Positions 37,520 through 48,790 of a stretch of 64,000 nucleotides of DNA are shown one piece after another (within the stretch, counting starts at the first letter, position 1; every line of letters begins with the position of its first letter). The position numbers were made by a program, and so were the translations under genes. A model generated the notes under the pieces. The model was not told where the DNA came from. It ran no database searches and was given only the letters and a program-made list of their open reading frames with translations. The stretch comes from Solea solea (Eukaryota; Chordata; Actinopteri; Pleuronectiformes; Soleidae): positions 18,826,388-18,890,387 of the forward strand of contig NC_081139.1 in NCBI RefSeq assembly GCF_958295425.1. The letters are read 5' to 3'.

Positions 37520-40500
37520 AATAACAGAATAAATAACAGAACTAATAAAAAATAAGAGCCCACAAATGCAATGTGTAAAACCAAATTTCAAATCAAATGA
37601 GAATAATTTACCATTTCTCCCAGGCTTAACTTTGTTGATCTTAGGTGTTTTTGCATAACTTTATCTGGTCATTAGCAAAGCTTTGAAAAATGCATAATTA
37701 TCCCGAGGAGTTCCGCAGAGTTTAAGCCTTGCAGAATCGATGATGTGGAGAAGCGCCATGTGAAGAATTTTCTCTGCATGCTTATTTGGATGCGTGGCAT
37801 GCATTTTAAACAAGCCGCAGATAAACATTTTACCAATCAGTATGCAGACTTTGCACACAGGCTCTTTTAGCATGTCTAGCAAGTGTACCGATTCATCAAC
37901 CGACTGCACAAAATTCATGTACTTATGTTTATCTGACTTTTAAGTGTTTTTGTTGCCTCATCAACAGCCTCCTGCAGGACTACTTAATGGCAGAAAAACA
38001 ATGACAGTGAGGGCACATGAAATATATCAATAATAACCCAGGATTTTGCAGAAGCTTTCATTTTAACCAGTGGGGTTGTGATTTGGCCCTATGTGTATTC
38101 TTGACTTGTGAATGCAAGTTTTTTTTTTTTACACCGTTAATGAGTGTTTCCAAGAATCACACCAACCATAGTAGCATGTCATGTTGTGTGCAGAATTACA
38201 ACAGCCTTAGTGATAATGCTCCCCCTTGCCAGACTGAATGACTGCCAATCCTGGTTTCCCAGCACAGCACAACTAGCTCCACTATTATCTACAAGGCAGG
38301 TGAAAAGACAGTTTGTCAACCATTACCAAGCCTGCACTCTCCAGGGAGTAAGACATGAGGTGTTATAAGAGCTTTGGACATTTGGTGGTGGCAGAAAATG
38401 ATGTCAAGTTTTCTGACATCGACTGCTTTGATTCTTGGGGGAGAAAGTGGAAGGTGGACAGAGAGGAAACGGTGCAGACCTCCTGCTAAATGTTTGGGGT
38501 TTCAGTGGTGGTTCTGTTACAGCAAATTAAGCCAAACAAGCCGGTAGAAGGTCATTACACAGTGTTACATTAGGGCTTGACACTGTGGTTAAAAAGGTTA
38601 ACAGTCAGTGATTAATTATCATTAGAAATGTGAGATGATTAAAGACTAATTTCGTCTCTCGAGTGAAAGCGGAAGAAATTGTAGTTCTAAACTTTTTATG
38701 GACAGAACACAACACGCACTTGATTAAAAGGGGATCTTTCACAGATTTCACACAAACTGTGTGTGTGTGTTGTGTGTGTGTGCAATGCATAAAGATTATA
38801 CCAATATATACTGAACCTATACTGCGGTTATTGGATTATTGCCCAGCCCCAGGTGACACAGACACAGAGAATGTGCAAGGTGTTTCAGGCTCTTCAGAAG
38901 TGTTTTCTGTGGGAGAAAAGGGCTTTCTTTTTCACAAAGACTCTGGAATTTGTAACTCGGGAGACCTTGTACATGACACAATCAAGCAATTAAATACCAA
39001 GGGAAAAACAAAACAAACATTACACAAGCACTTTAACTAAAGAGAGAATCTGCACCTTTTGTAGCGACTGAGCCGTGATTGTCTGACAGGGATAGGAACA
39101 AAAGTCCAAAATGATTCTCATGTTTTTGACTGACATATTTAGGAACTACCAAAGAGATGTCAAACATGTGCCAGGACATAATCTAGTAACAAACAATGCT
39201 CTTATTCACTTCCAGCACCTTTTCGGTTATTACTTTTCCTTTTTTTACTTCTGAATATTTTGTTTTACAATTAGGAAAATCCATTGTTTCACCCAATGGG
39301 AAACAATGGATTTGGCTCATTCTCAGTGTTGATTATTTAGTTCTATCATTGCTGCTTACAGGTGCCAACTGCTACCAAAGGATATTGAACAAATGTGTTT
39401 TTGTGGTATCGAAAACAGAACTCTCTTCACCTCTCAACACAAGCTTTAAATGGGAATGAGAATGTGATGAGAACAAACAATGACAGTGACACAGTGATAT
39501 GAAAGATTTTGTTATTTCTACAGACACAGTTTCCTACTCGGGGGGAATGACGACACCTTATCTCTAGTGAGGCTGTTTAAATATAGACTTCTACTTTATC
39601 TGTTTCTGCAACTCCAGAGCCTGTTGAAAAAGGATCACAGTCTTCTCTCATCCTTGAACTTGAGCAGCAGTAACGTCAACCTTTTTTGCTCAGGTTTACT
39701 GCAGTAAACTCATAAAAACAATGAATATTCATTTAGCACGAGCACACACACTAAACCCAGAGGGTGAATTCTCGGCAAAAAAATAAATCAGGAAAAGATT
39801 TTTCCCATTTCCAGATATTGCCTTTATCTCCCCATTGATGCAATATGCTGTAATATGGCCCGCCCCTCGCTGAGCGGTGGAATACCCATCTCCAACACTG
39901 CAGATTATTTAATACAGGACTCCTCTATACATTATAAATGGCCCTTTGCAATATACCATCACTCTAAAATAAAGCCACTGCGCAAACAAAAGAAAATTGA
40001 AGTGACCCGGCCTTGAAATACAGCAGAGGTTTGGAAGCTCTGTTCTGTTGCCTTTTCTTTCTGTCCAAATATGTGACATGAAAGGCAGACAATCCGTATC
40101 AGACTTAAGTAAACAGAAATATGTCTAACACAGGCCTGTATATGTATAACAAGAAGAAATAAACAGCCAACATTTTTACAGTCTTTGTTTAGTGAAACAT
40201 TTATCAATAGAGATACTGAGTATTGGCTCGTCCCAAACAAACGTACACATAAAAGCACTCAAACAAGCAATCTGTGACAGGAGATGATGCATACGAGACG
40301 TGCTAAGCACAAAGACCGCAGTATTTCATAAAGTAATATCCATACGGCTGTGGGGCGACTATTTGGAGGAGTGCATGAACACAAGCATGCATGTGCACGT
40401 GCGACGGAGGCAAGCAGAGAGGGCAGAGTGCTGCTGAGAGTGATGAGATGCGATGAGACACAGTTTGAGTGAGTGCATACTAGCAGGAGGGAGAGAGAGG

Positions 40501-42559
40501 TAGAGTATGTGACAGTGGATAAGAGAGTGGGTCTATTTTTTTCTTCTTTTTGCAGTTGAAGCAAATTGAGGCCACTAACGCAGCAGTTAGGCTGCTTTTC
40601 AGGTCACTCAGAAGGCCATGCTAAAAGGGTTGCGAGACCTAAATCCATTGTTTATATCATGGAGTCAAAGACACTAAAAGACCCAAGCAATGTTCGAGTG
40701 ACTACAACCTGTCATCTGTACAGAAGGGGGAGTTGATTTGATTAAACTGCTGGGAAAATACTGTAGATGTGGATGATAAAGTGTCAAACAGAGATTCTGG
40801 TCATTGTTTATGATGCTCGGTTTACAGTTTGCTGCACTCCTCGTTAAGGTTTTTACAGAAAATTATCTTCTTTCTCATCAGTGGTCTGAGTTGGCCTTTG
40901 TCCACTCATGCTGTGGAGAGGTGACTGCTGAGTGGACAGAGCAGACTGAGCGTTAGGACGCTCCAGCGGGCACATGGCAGGGAGTCATTTAAAAAGACCC
41001 ACAAATATTTCACTTAATATAAAATGTTCCAGTTAATTCTCAGCAGAACACACAGAACGCAGCAACTACTTGATTAATAACTTTGAGAAGTTTCAGGGCT
41101 GGAGGTTTTTTTGTTTTATTTTGTTTCTCCGATGCCTCTTGATCTTAAACAGAGAACAGGGTTAGACATAACAAGTCTCTCTGTTTCCTCAGGGCCACCT
41201 GATATCATGGAGAAGCTCCTGTTTCCTCAGATCTTACAGACAGCCGGTGTTTACAGCTTTGAAAACACACTCAAGGGCAGCGGCCAGCTAACTCATGGCA
41301 ATATAAGAAATACACAGACACTACAGGAAAGTTCAGCACACAATATAATTAACTTACTGCGATAAGGAAGAGTCCTTTTTAAAAAACAAAAACAAAAAAA
41401 AAACATTATTTTATTCTTTTTATGTGTCAGGGTGCTTTTAAACTAACGTCTCCAAGTCTGGGGTTACTTTTGAAGTGTTGCAGCCAGATTGAGTGGCCAC
41501 AGACAGGATTAGGGTGAGAGATCCTAATGCGGGTAAACAAGCATTTACAATAATCAAAGCATTGCCTTATTTCAGCTGATGTACAGTATGTAGACTGACA
41601 AGTGTCAGACAACAATTTAATTATGGCTCAGTTGTGTACAGCAAACACATATAACACAAACCTATACTTCTAACATATGAAGGGTGGAGAGAAAGTAAAA
41701 AAAACTTCAGTGAATTGATGTTATTATGGGAATACACTGCAACTAAATATACAAGGCCATTTTAAGACCTTGATTAAATAACTTGGGTAAAGTGCTTTAG
41801 ATGCAAGCGCGGAATAATTATAGTTTCTGAGCTGACGTTCGAGATGTTACAACACATTTGGCAAACACGCTAATGCTGTGAGGGCTGTTTGAAAACCTCA
41901 TGTTTATGTGGACTTTCTCCTCATACTTAGACAGGGAATGAACCACGTAGCCTGTAATTAACCATTAGCCCAAATCTAAGGAGTCGTTGATGTCAACTGG
42001 CCAGAACCAGGCGACAATGCAAACCTCAATTACTCCTTTCTTTACCTGTCAAAATAATAGTGGTGAGAGGAAAGTGCGCGGCGACGCAGCTGCAGGGTTT
42101 TCAGACACACAGACAGATCGCCCACTCTCGCGGTGCTCTGCCACACGCACACGCACAACACATTGAAACAGCTATTCTTGTTAGGACACTGCTTTGACTT
42201 TCATTCATTTAGTTACCCTTACTGCTATAGTGCGTAGCTTTTAAATGGGAAAGACTGTCTGTTACATGCAATCAATTGCCAAATGTCTTCACGCACGATT
42301 AAGACAATTGGCTCCATATGACTCTCTCTGGGTTTGTGTGTTCTGTTCTTGCTTTGCCCACAGAGGAGGCCAAACAGCTACTCAGTACCCGCAAACTGTC
42401 TGAATGTGACGGAAAACGCCAATAACTGTCCACACAATAAGTAAGATGTAGAACATAAAGCATTTTGGACAAGATTAACAGTTATTTGAAAAGTGTAGCA
42501 GGGGAGTGTGTGGGGGGTAGTGTGGGATCAAGAGAGAGCGACAGAAGTTACGCACTGCA
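37517..42559. other. Long noncoding stretch, presumed intron or intergenic
   Basis: No gene or clear transposon in about 5 kb. The minus frame 37661-37918 is 85 codons long but A+T-rich at third positions. A 39-nt exon-like stretch at 40884-40922 has splice-like borders but is too short to judge. The block 41935-42080, with 'taattaacc' and complex sequence before 'gcgcggcgacgcagctgcag', is CNE-like and lies 800 bases upstream of the promoter-like island. Confidence 0.5.
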
Positions 42560-42720
42560 GCTTTAACCCATCTCCAGTCAATGCCTAACCTCAACCCTAA
42601 CTCTAATCTAAACCTAATTCTCACACAAACTAAGCCTTAACCTTCAAAAAAAAAGATCCTTAGAACTTGTGAGGAGCTGCTAAAACGTCAACATGTCCTT
42701 AAAATGGTGGTTTTCAACCA
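42560..42720 (+). repeat. 'CCTAACC' repeat, copy 5
   Basis: 'caatgcctaacctcaaccct', 'aactctaatctaaacctaat' and 'aagccttaaccttcaaa', ending 'cgtcaacatgtcctt', match the family order. No CA tract adjoins the left side. Confidence 0.65.
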
Positions 42721-42842
42721 AATATGTGTCTTCACGCACACACGTTTGAATTATAACTCTTCCTGATATATAGAGTGTTTTAAACCCGCAAAGGCGCACT
42801 CAGAGAGAATATAGTGACTCCACAGCAGCGTTTGAATCAGCA

Positions 42843-42930
42843 TGAGTCACCTTCCCTCCCACTTTAGACGGAATGTTCACTGCCAGCAGATTTGACTTCA
42901 TATATAAAACAGATATACTGCATCCTGTGG
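42843..42930 (+). promoter_or_regulatory. Candidate core promoter with TATA box
   Basis: Tatataaaa at 42901-42909 is a strong TATA match. A tgagtca (AP-1 consensus) stands at 42843-42849. The downstream 100-600 bases are CpG-rich against a CpG-poor background, and a consensus splice donor follows at 43280. A start near 42930-42940 would be expected on the plus strand. The motifs are direct observations; promoter activity is inference. An A+T-rich chance TATA cannot be excluded. Confidence 0.4.
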
Positions 42931-42943
42931 GCGATAAAAGCCA

Positions 42944-42945
42944 GA

Positions 42946-42976
<31 letters not shown>
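42944..42976. repeat. (CA)n microsatellite
   Basis: About 15 CA units, ending in CG-containing variants. It lies within the presumed 5' leader. Confidence 0.95.
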
Positions 42977-42977
<1 letters not shown>

Positions 42978-43279
42978 GCAATTCAACAGTTTCTGTCTCT
43001 GTGGATTCCGTAGTGATTTGTTTGCTTTACCTTCAGGTGAGCTGCGGACGCCTCTGGTAAATTGGAGAAGACGACTTGGATGATTTATCCGTGTTTTGTC
43101 CGAAACTTCCCGAGCAGGGCATGTGTTTGTGAAGACGTGTTGACATCGGCAGTAGCGGCGGCAGCAGCAGCGACGAACGAAGAAGAGGATGAAGATGAAG
43201 AGCAAACAGCACAGAGGAAGCGTCACTGTGCGTTTCCTGCTGAGAACCAGCTGTTTGTCCTTTAACGCCTCATTTGTCC
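42977..43279 (+). other. Candidate noncoding first exon in a CpG-rich island
   Basis: Between the CA tract and the donor-like 'ccg|gtgagt' at 43280 the sequence is dense in CpG, for example 'tcggcagtagcggcggcag' and 'gcgacgaacgaag'. CpG richness continues to about 43540. The frame from the ATG at 43079 encodes an Ala run and an acidic stretch (NEEEDEDEEQ), but stops at 43263, before the donor. The exon would therefore be 5' untranslated with an upstream ORF. GCGGCAG repeats and CpG density are usual for vertebrate 5' exons. The downstream gene is not identified; 44982-45060 is a weak second-exon candidate. Confidence 0.4.
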
Positions 43280-43423
43280 GGTGAGTTTGTGGTTTTCCGG
43301 TGCGGGGGGAAGCGAAAGCCCCGGTCCACGGTGGTCTCCATTACCGAGCTGGATGTTAATAATGTACGACAGACAGAAACATGAACAGATAGACTGTCAG
43401 ACAGACAGGCAGACAGGTAAATC

Positions 43424-43556
43424 TTTAAAAAAAAAAAAAAAAAAAAAGAGAGATCGAGAGAGAAGAGAGAATGACTGTCTGCCTCTGTGCGTCAGACTGC
43501 CGGGTGAGCCGGGGAAGAGAGACTGAGATACACACTGCTGCAAGCGACCAAACTCC

Positions 43557-43589
<33 letters not shown>

Positions 43590-43592
43590 GGA
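43424..43592. repeat. Purine-rich tract: A21 plus (GA)n runs
   Basis: A 21-base A homopolymer (about 43427-43447) leads into GA-rich sequence, then a non-repeat interval, then further (GA)n from 43558. Frames on both strands here are low-complexity. Confidence 0.85.
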
Positions 43593-43611
43593 GGCAGAGC
43601 AGTCTCTTGGT

Positions 43612-43638
43612 CATTCATTCATTCATTCATTCATTCAT
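43612..43638. repeat. (CATT)n tetranucleotide repeat
   Basis: Six to seven tandem CATT units. Confidence 0.95.
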
Positions 43639-43933
43639 GTATTCGCTACTTCTAATGTTTTAGTTATTTCCTCGAGTGAGCAATACGAGCAGACCTTTAC
43701 ATCATCACTGACATGTGTGTATGGACTGAAAAAAACATGTGTCCAAAAACACTGAAAATATTTGGAACAAGTCTTTTATTATTTATTTATTTATTTCAAT
43801 CTTATTTAAAGCTGTAGTGTGTGAGTTCACAGGCAGACAATTAACACTACCCATAATAAGAAGCTGATTTATGAGGATTTTATGATCATAATTGTGATCC
43901 TGTAAAAGGAGACGTCTGTCTGTTTGTGACTGT

Positions 43934-43980
43934 GCTGCTGCCTGTCTTGGCCTGGTCACACTTGAAAATAGATTTTTCAA
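43934..43980 (-). repeat. 'ggccaagacaggcagcag' repeat, inverted copy
   Basis: The reverse complement of this 47-base arm matches 44030-44076 at most positions. It is an inverted fragment of the same interspersed repeat found in direct orientation at 43996-44076 and 63388-63458. Confidence 0.75.
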
Positions 43981-43995
43981 GAGAATTTTTTTTCT

Positions 43996-44076
43996 GTTAT
44001 TTAACCTTTTATTTTACCAGAAAATCCCATTGAGAACCTCTTTTTCAAGGGAGTCCTGGCCAAGACAGGCAGCAGC
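43996..44076 (+). repeat. 'Taaccttttattttacc...ggccaagac' teleost repeat
   Basis: The order 'ttatttaacctttta', 'atcccattgagaacctct', 'ttcaagggagtcctggccaa' and 'gacaggcagcag' is that of a repeat very common in teleosts, including in 3' UTRs. The class is unknown. It pairs with 43934-43980 as an inverted repeat with a 49-base spacer. Confidence 0.7.
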
Positions 44077-44570
44077 AAATAAAAAACACTCAACACAGTT
44101 AAAACACAAGCAAAAGACAAATAAAAAGAATACAGATTACATTTGCATGCATATTATGAAAAAGAAATCCATGTTGCTCTCTCAGTGTGGATTTAAAATG
44201 CTCAATGAAATGTACTTTTTCTGCAACATATTCCATGCAAAGGGTGCAGAATAAAGGTGAAATTAACACTTGTTTGTATAATTGCTTTCAAATAAATTGT
44301 GGTTTGTTTTCAAAGCTTTAGAATCAGACTTATTTAGGGCCTTATTTTTACAAAGGCTGCCATGTTGGACCACCATGTTTCTATAGCAGCCAGGACGAGA
44401 ATGTGATTTGGGTTTTTCAGCTTTAGCTTTCTATACAACCAACACACACACACACACACATATAAATCATATCAACAAAAACAGTAACATCAACCAACCA
44501 AAACCAAGATGCATTGTGGTTCTGTTCATATACACTATTAAAACATACAGCACTGAACATGTGGTTTGTC
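44077..44570. other. Noncoding DNA with (CA)n near 44443-44460
   Basis: No open frame of interest. 'ggctgccatgttggaccacc' near 44356 resembles an inner block of the 'aaggtccagt' MITE family, but no ends are seen. Confidence 0.45.
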
Positions 44571-44745
44571 CATCCATTCATCTTCTACCGCTTTTACTAT
44601 CCTCCACATGAGGGTCGCGGGGAGCTGTGCCAATCTCAGCTGACACAGGGCAACAGGCGGGGGTCACACCCTGGACAGATCGCCAGTCCATCACAGGGAC
44701 ACATACATAGACAAACAACCACCCACTCTCACAATCACACCTATG
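44571..44745 (-). mobile_element. SINE, 5'-truncated
   Basis: The tail side 'catccattcatcttctacc' is followed by 'agctgacacagggcaacagg', 'cctggacagatcgccagtcc' and 'ctctcacaatcacacctatg'. It then stops before the central block and tRNA-like head. The reverse-strand orientation matches 13419-13780. 5' truncation is typical of target-primed insertion. Confidence 0.75.
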
Positions 44746-46348
44746 GTTTGTGTTAGAGTCTTTATTTTTAGTTTAGTTTATCTCACTGTGGAAATCATTT
44801 GCACAGAGCAAACTCAAAAAGATATGCATGTAATAGAGAGAGGAAAAATATGTATATTTACTCCTACATGTTATGAATGTGTCGGATGTTGAGAGAGAGA
44901 AATGAGAGGCAACCATAATGGAAACAGAGTATCACTGCAGATCTGCCAATCTGTTCTTATCAGACTGCTCTTTCTGTGCAGGGAATGTAATTCATGTTGT
45001 CACCTTATGGGTTGGCACTATATGGAGTCTGCATCACATGTCAGCAATGCTCAGACCCGGGTGAACTGAAAGAGAGTAAAAGACGGAGGGATATGAAATG
45101 GTTTCAGCACCACGGACAGCTCTCTGTATCCTATGTAGGTCAAACACTTCGCTCCTGTTCTGTCACCTCTCTCTCTCTCTCTTTTAATTTTACTCATCTT
45201 GGAACAGACTAAAGATATCCTGAAATCTGTGCCGCTGAAATACGACCAAATTATTACATAAAACAACTGAGACATAACACACAGGAAACACACTATTGTC
45301 TGTGACTGAGTAAGACAGCGAGGCACATGAAGTGTTGGGAGATATCAAACAAGATTTAGTCAGGCTAATGCCGCAGGAGGACTACAGGGTTATCGCTGCA
45401 TAATAGTCCTACTTACACCTGCCACATTTGATATCTCTCATTGCTGGGAGGTTAAGTTAAGGCCGGGGAGGAAATACAAGTACAATATTTCTTAAAAGGT
45501 TGACATCTACCATGTTGTACTTAGAAGGCAGGGCTACACACAAGATCACTTTTTTTTTACACACACAAACACACTGTAGGTGAGAATAACATATTAGATT
45601 GAATGGTGTGTGAGATTTGGTGACATCAAATGGTGAGACAGCAAAGGACGCCTCTAACCCACTGGTCAGGGAATATAGCCGTGGCTTTCCGGTCATTTTT
45701 GAGGGGGTTACCGTGCATAAAGATTCCTGAAACTTGGCCTGCAGGTCAGGTCTGGCGAAAATGCGATATTGGGTTAGGTCCCAAACCCTCGTTTTTCATT
45801 GTTTTTGTTATTGTTAATGTTAATTACCACTAAGGGCAAACATAGAGTGTGTGTTTATCAGTATGTGCAGAGGTTGTATTTGGATGTTGCTTGTTTAGTG
45901 ATCTGTTTATGTTTTGTGTTTGTTATTGTGTTGCATGCTAGAACCCCTGTAATAAATAGATGGTTCCTCCCAATTGGTGCATGCTAATAATAATACAATT
46001 TAAGATTGGCTGGTGCCGATCTCAGAGGAAACTTTTCGATCACTCCTTCATTTCAAAACATTTGAATAGGTGAAAAGGAATTAAAGCTCCCGGTTATCAC
46101 AACAGATTTCTGACAGTTGGATTCACAGTAGGGGCGAGGGGGGGGGGGGGGGGGGGGATTGCACTGTTTGGGTGCATTTCCTGTCCTGGCAGTGAAGCTG
46201 ATCTGAGAGCAGAGTTTTCACCAGAAGTGACCAAAACAGAGGAAGATCTGTGGACAGTCACTGACAATAAAGATTACCTTAAAAAGTATTTTAATACATA
46301 TGAACACACTGCCTGACTAATCCACATATACTGTATATAATATTTTCG
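44746..46348. other. Noncoding DNA with a 20-base G run at 46138-46157
   Basis: Contains a possible exon (44982-45060), an 11-base inverted repeat (45339-45349 and 45427-45437, gagatatcaaa and its complement) and a long G homopolymer. No gene is called. Confidence 0.45.
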
Positions 46349-46612
46349 CTCTTTATCCTCCACATGAGGGTGGTGGGGGGGGGGGGGGCGGACATAGTGG
46401 GGGTTGGTGCCAACCCCAGCGGACATAGGGTGAAAGGTGGGGTTCACTCTGGACAGGTCGCCAGTTCATCACAGGGACACATAGAGACAAACAACCATCC
46501 ACTCTCACACAACAAGACAGTGTCCAATTTACCTAATCCCAAAATCTGCATGTTTAGGAAAGTGAAAAGAAACCGTAGAAACACGCACACACGGGGAGAA
46601 CAAGAGAGGCCA
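46349..46612 (-). mobile_element. SINE, head missing
   Basis: 'tttatcctccacatgagggt', a G run, 'cggacatagggtgaaaggtg', 'ctggacaggtcgccagttca', 'gtgtccaatttacctaatcc' and 'ctgcatgtttaggaaagtg' follow the SINE order on the minus strand. It lacks most of the tRNA-like part and both ends are worn. Confidence 0.75.
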
Positions 46613-46640
46613 AGTTCAACAACATCAAAAATAATAATAT

Positions 46641-46950
46641 ACTGAATGACCAGTTTTTTCGAGCATATTCCAGGATGACAATGCTAGGATTCATTGGGCT
46701 CAAATTGTGATTCAAGGAACATGAGTCATCATTTTCACACATGGATTGGTCACCGCAAAGTCCAGACCTTTCACCTCATTGAGAATCGTTGGGATGTATT
46801 GAAAGATAGAGTCCATCTCTCCTATTAATACAAGGTCCAAAAACAAATGCAGATTAAAATAAATTGAAATAAATGGGTTATTGCATGAGCTCATCTGAAC
46901 AATTTCAAGGTGAATGCATGCCACAATTAAAGCTAACATAACAATGGATG
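46641..46950 (+). mobile_element. Tc1/mariner transposase relic, C-terminal part
   Basis: Across shifting frames the DNA encodes HIPGDNARIHWAQIV, then SFSHMDW-like and PFTSLRIVGM-like pieces, then 'gaatgcatgccacaattaaa' and 'gctaa'. These correspond to the second catalytic Asp region (QDDNARIHRAQ) and the NPIENLWD region of Tc1-like transposases with a DDE triad. A stop follows the first piece, the conserved NPIEN is garbled and no terminal repeat is visible. It belongs to a Tc1 subfamily different from the 'cactttattaggtacacc' elements elsewhere in the window. Inactive. Confidence 0.75.
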
Positions 46951-47739
46951 AGCTTTTTTGGCAAAATACATACACAATAAAGCAGTGAAAATAAACATGG
47001 TTGTACAAGTTAATCCAATGATATGTGATTTATTGTTAATGCGTGAGTTCTTATAATGGCCTTCACACTTTCTTATAAAATGAAAAACATAAAGTGTACC
47101 GAGCTTACATTTTTATAGTCTGGCTTCATGAGCCAGTCACAACCAAGTTTTTATTTATTACCTTTGTAGACTAAAAGTGGAGCACATAATCAACCCCCGC
47201 CAATGGGGCCAAAAATCCAACTAGATAAATGGTGGCAGGCACCTCAGCTTGTATTCTGATCATGTCTGCTACAACATGAACCTGCAGATAAGCACAATTC
47301 GTGTGCTTTTGCATCAGAGCGGCTGCTGCTCTCTCCCTCTCTAAGCATATCTTTCAGGAGATGTATGAGAAGGGAATGCAGGAGAGGATTACTAGATTAA
47401 TTAGAAAGGGAGGTGACTTCTGAGTGTGTGTGAGTGAGGGTGTCATGTGCACAGACCAGACATGAGACGTGTAATTACGAATAATCAAACACCTTAACAG
47501 GCGTCTATTTAAGCTTTCCTACCCACATTTGTTAAGATAATTCCTTACTGAGATAACACCATATCAAAAAAAAAATATTTCTTCATGTGGAATATGTACC
47601 CAATATACTTCAATAACTATTTGTATGATTTCTATGTTCAAGCTCAAGGAAAATTTGCTTTTCAGAGTAACCACAAATTCAATTATAGAGCCAAATAGCA
47701 ACACACATTATCTCAAGGCTAAATCCTTTACAATATTAT
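46951..47739. other. Noncoding DNA, no gene seen
   Basis: Unique sequence. The block 47260-47420, with 'agattaattag', is CNE-like. No splice-supported frame. Confidence 0.45.
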
Positions 47740-47900
47740 AGAGCACAGAGAAACCCAACAACTCACACAATGAGCAAACACTAGGCATCAGTGGAGAGAA
47801 AAAACTTCCTCTTAACAGGAAGAAATCTCCGACAGAACCAGACTAAAGATGTGCGGCCATGTGCCTCGACTGGTTGGGGTGAAAGGAAAAATGGGGGACA
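47740..47900 (+). repeat. Teleost interspersed repeat ('gcggccatgtgcctcgactg' block)
   Basis: 'gagcaaacactaggc', 'cagtggagagaaaaaacttc', 'ctcttaacaggaagaaat', 'ccgacagaaccagactaa' and 'cctcgactggttggggtgaa' follow the order of a repeat very widespread in fish genomes. The class is not known to me. A purine-rich tract follows it to about 47960. Confidence 0.6.
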
Positions 47901-48250
47901 GGAGAGGAAGAGGAAAGAAAGGGGGGAGAGATAGGACAAGAGGGAGGTGAAGAAGGTATAGAAGACAGAGACCAGGAGCAGATATATAACAGCTGTATCA
48001 AATGTATGTGAATTTAAAAAGCACTAAGCTCTTATAGACAAATAAATGTTCACGAACAATATGAATGCAGTATGTTCATATGTTAAAAAATAAAGGGGTA
48101 ATAAACACCCAGGGTTTACATACAAGTGTAATTCAAATAGCAAGAAATGTGGACCGTTTACAATTAAAGAGACATGCATGTACAAAGTGAAACAATATTG
48201 GATAGCAGCCATTTTCACAGGTCACATGAATGATGGCTGAGTTAAATTTT
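47901..48250. other. Purine-rich then A+T-rich noncoding DNA
   Basis: No gene or element recognised. Confidence 0.5.
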
Positions 48251-48630
48251 TACTTCAAAGTATTGTTTTTAGTGGTTTTGTGTGTCTGTCTGTGTCTCCG
48301 CACTTGCACTTGCCAAAACGACCAACAGAGGCCGATAGAGGCTTGTTGCATGAATGGGGGGAAGTCTGCAATCTCTGATTGCCTTGTTTATATTGATATA
48401 TTTGGAAATTCAAAATGTAAGTGTTATTGGAGGATAAAACAAGATTTTTTATTTTTTTTTGTTACATATTTACTTCACCCCAGTATTGTTTTTTGTGGCT
48501 CTGTGTGTCTGTCTGTTTGTCTGACTGTTTGTGTTTCTGCACTTGTCAATATGACCAACAGAGGCCGACAGGCTTGTTGCGTGAATGGGGGGAAGTCTGC
48601 AATCTCTGATTGCAGTGTTTTACTTTCAAG
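48251..48630 (+). repeat. Local tandem duplication, two units
   Basis: Unit 1 (48251-48418) and unit 2 (48471-48630) share 'tacttca', a TGTCTGTC-rich stretch, 'gaccaacagaggccga', 'ggcttgttgc' and an exact 32-base run (48351-48382 and 48582-48613). The exact runs are 231 bases apart, so one plus frame (48230-48709, 159 codons) reads GGKSAISDC twice. The peptide has no known family and the frame is rich in low-complexity VCVCLCL and FFF. I treat it as duplicated noncoding or transposon DNA, not a gene, but the frame conservation is noted. Confidence 0.75.
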
Positions 48631-48662
48631 TAGAAAATCAAGGTCCAGGAAAGAACAATATA

Positions 48663-48790
48663 TGGTTCCCAATCCTGGCCCTGGGGGACCTCTGTCCTGC
48701 ATGTTTTAGATGTTTCCGTGCTCCAACACACCTGGTTGATCTCATCAACTTATCATCAATCCACATGTTTCTAAGATCTGGCGGTAACGC
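48663..48790 (+). mobile_element. Fragment of a hAT-like or retroposon repeat ('ggttcccaatcctgg')
   Basis: 'ggttcccaatcctggccctg', 'ctgtcctgcatgttttagat' and 'ctccaacacacctggttgat' match a repeat very common in fish and other vertebrates. No terminal inverted copy was found. It directly follows the tandem duplication. Confidence 0.55.

Noticed and set aside
37434..37591. Ile/Tyr-rich minus frame as a membrane peptide
   Set aside because: It is the translation of a TA/CA microsatellite.
37661..37918. 85-codon minus-strand ATG frame
   Set aside because: A+T-rich third positions, weak splice context and no domain. A frame of this length is expected by chance in 64 kb on six frames.
40884..40922. 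39-nt microexon-like segment (WSELAFVHSCCGE) with AG and GT borders
   Set aside because: Too short to separate from chance, and no neighbour exon supports it.
43062..43265. Ala-run and acidic frame as a coding exon
   Set aside because: It stops at 43263 before the candidate donor and its first in-frame ATG is at 43079. An upstream ORF in a 5' UTR is the better reading.
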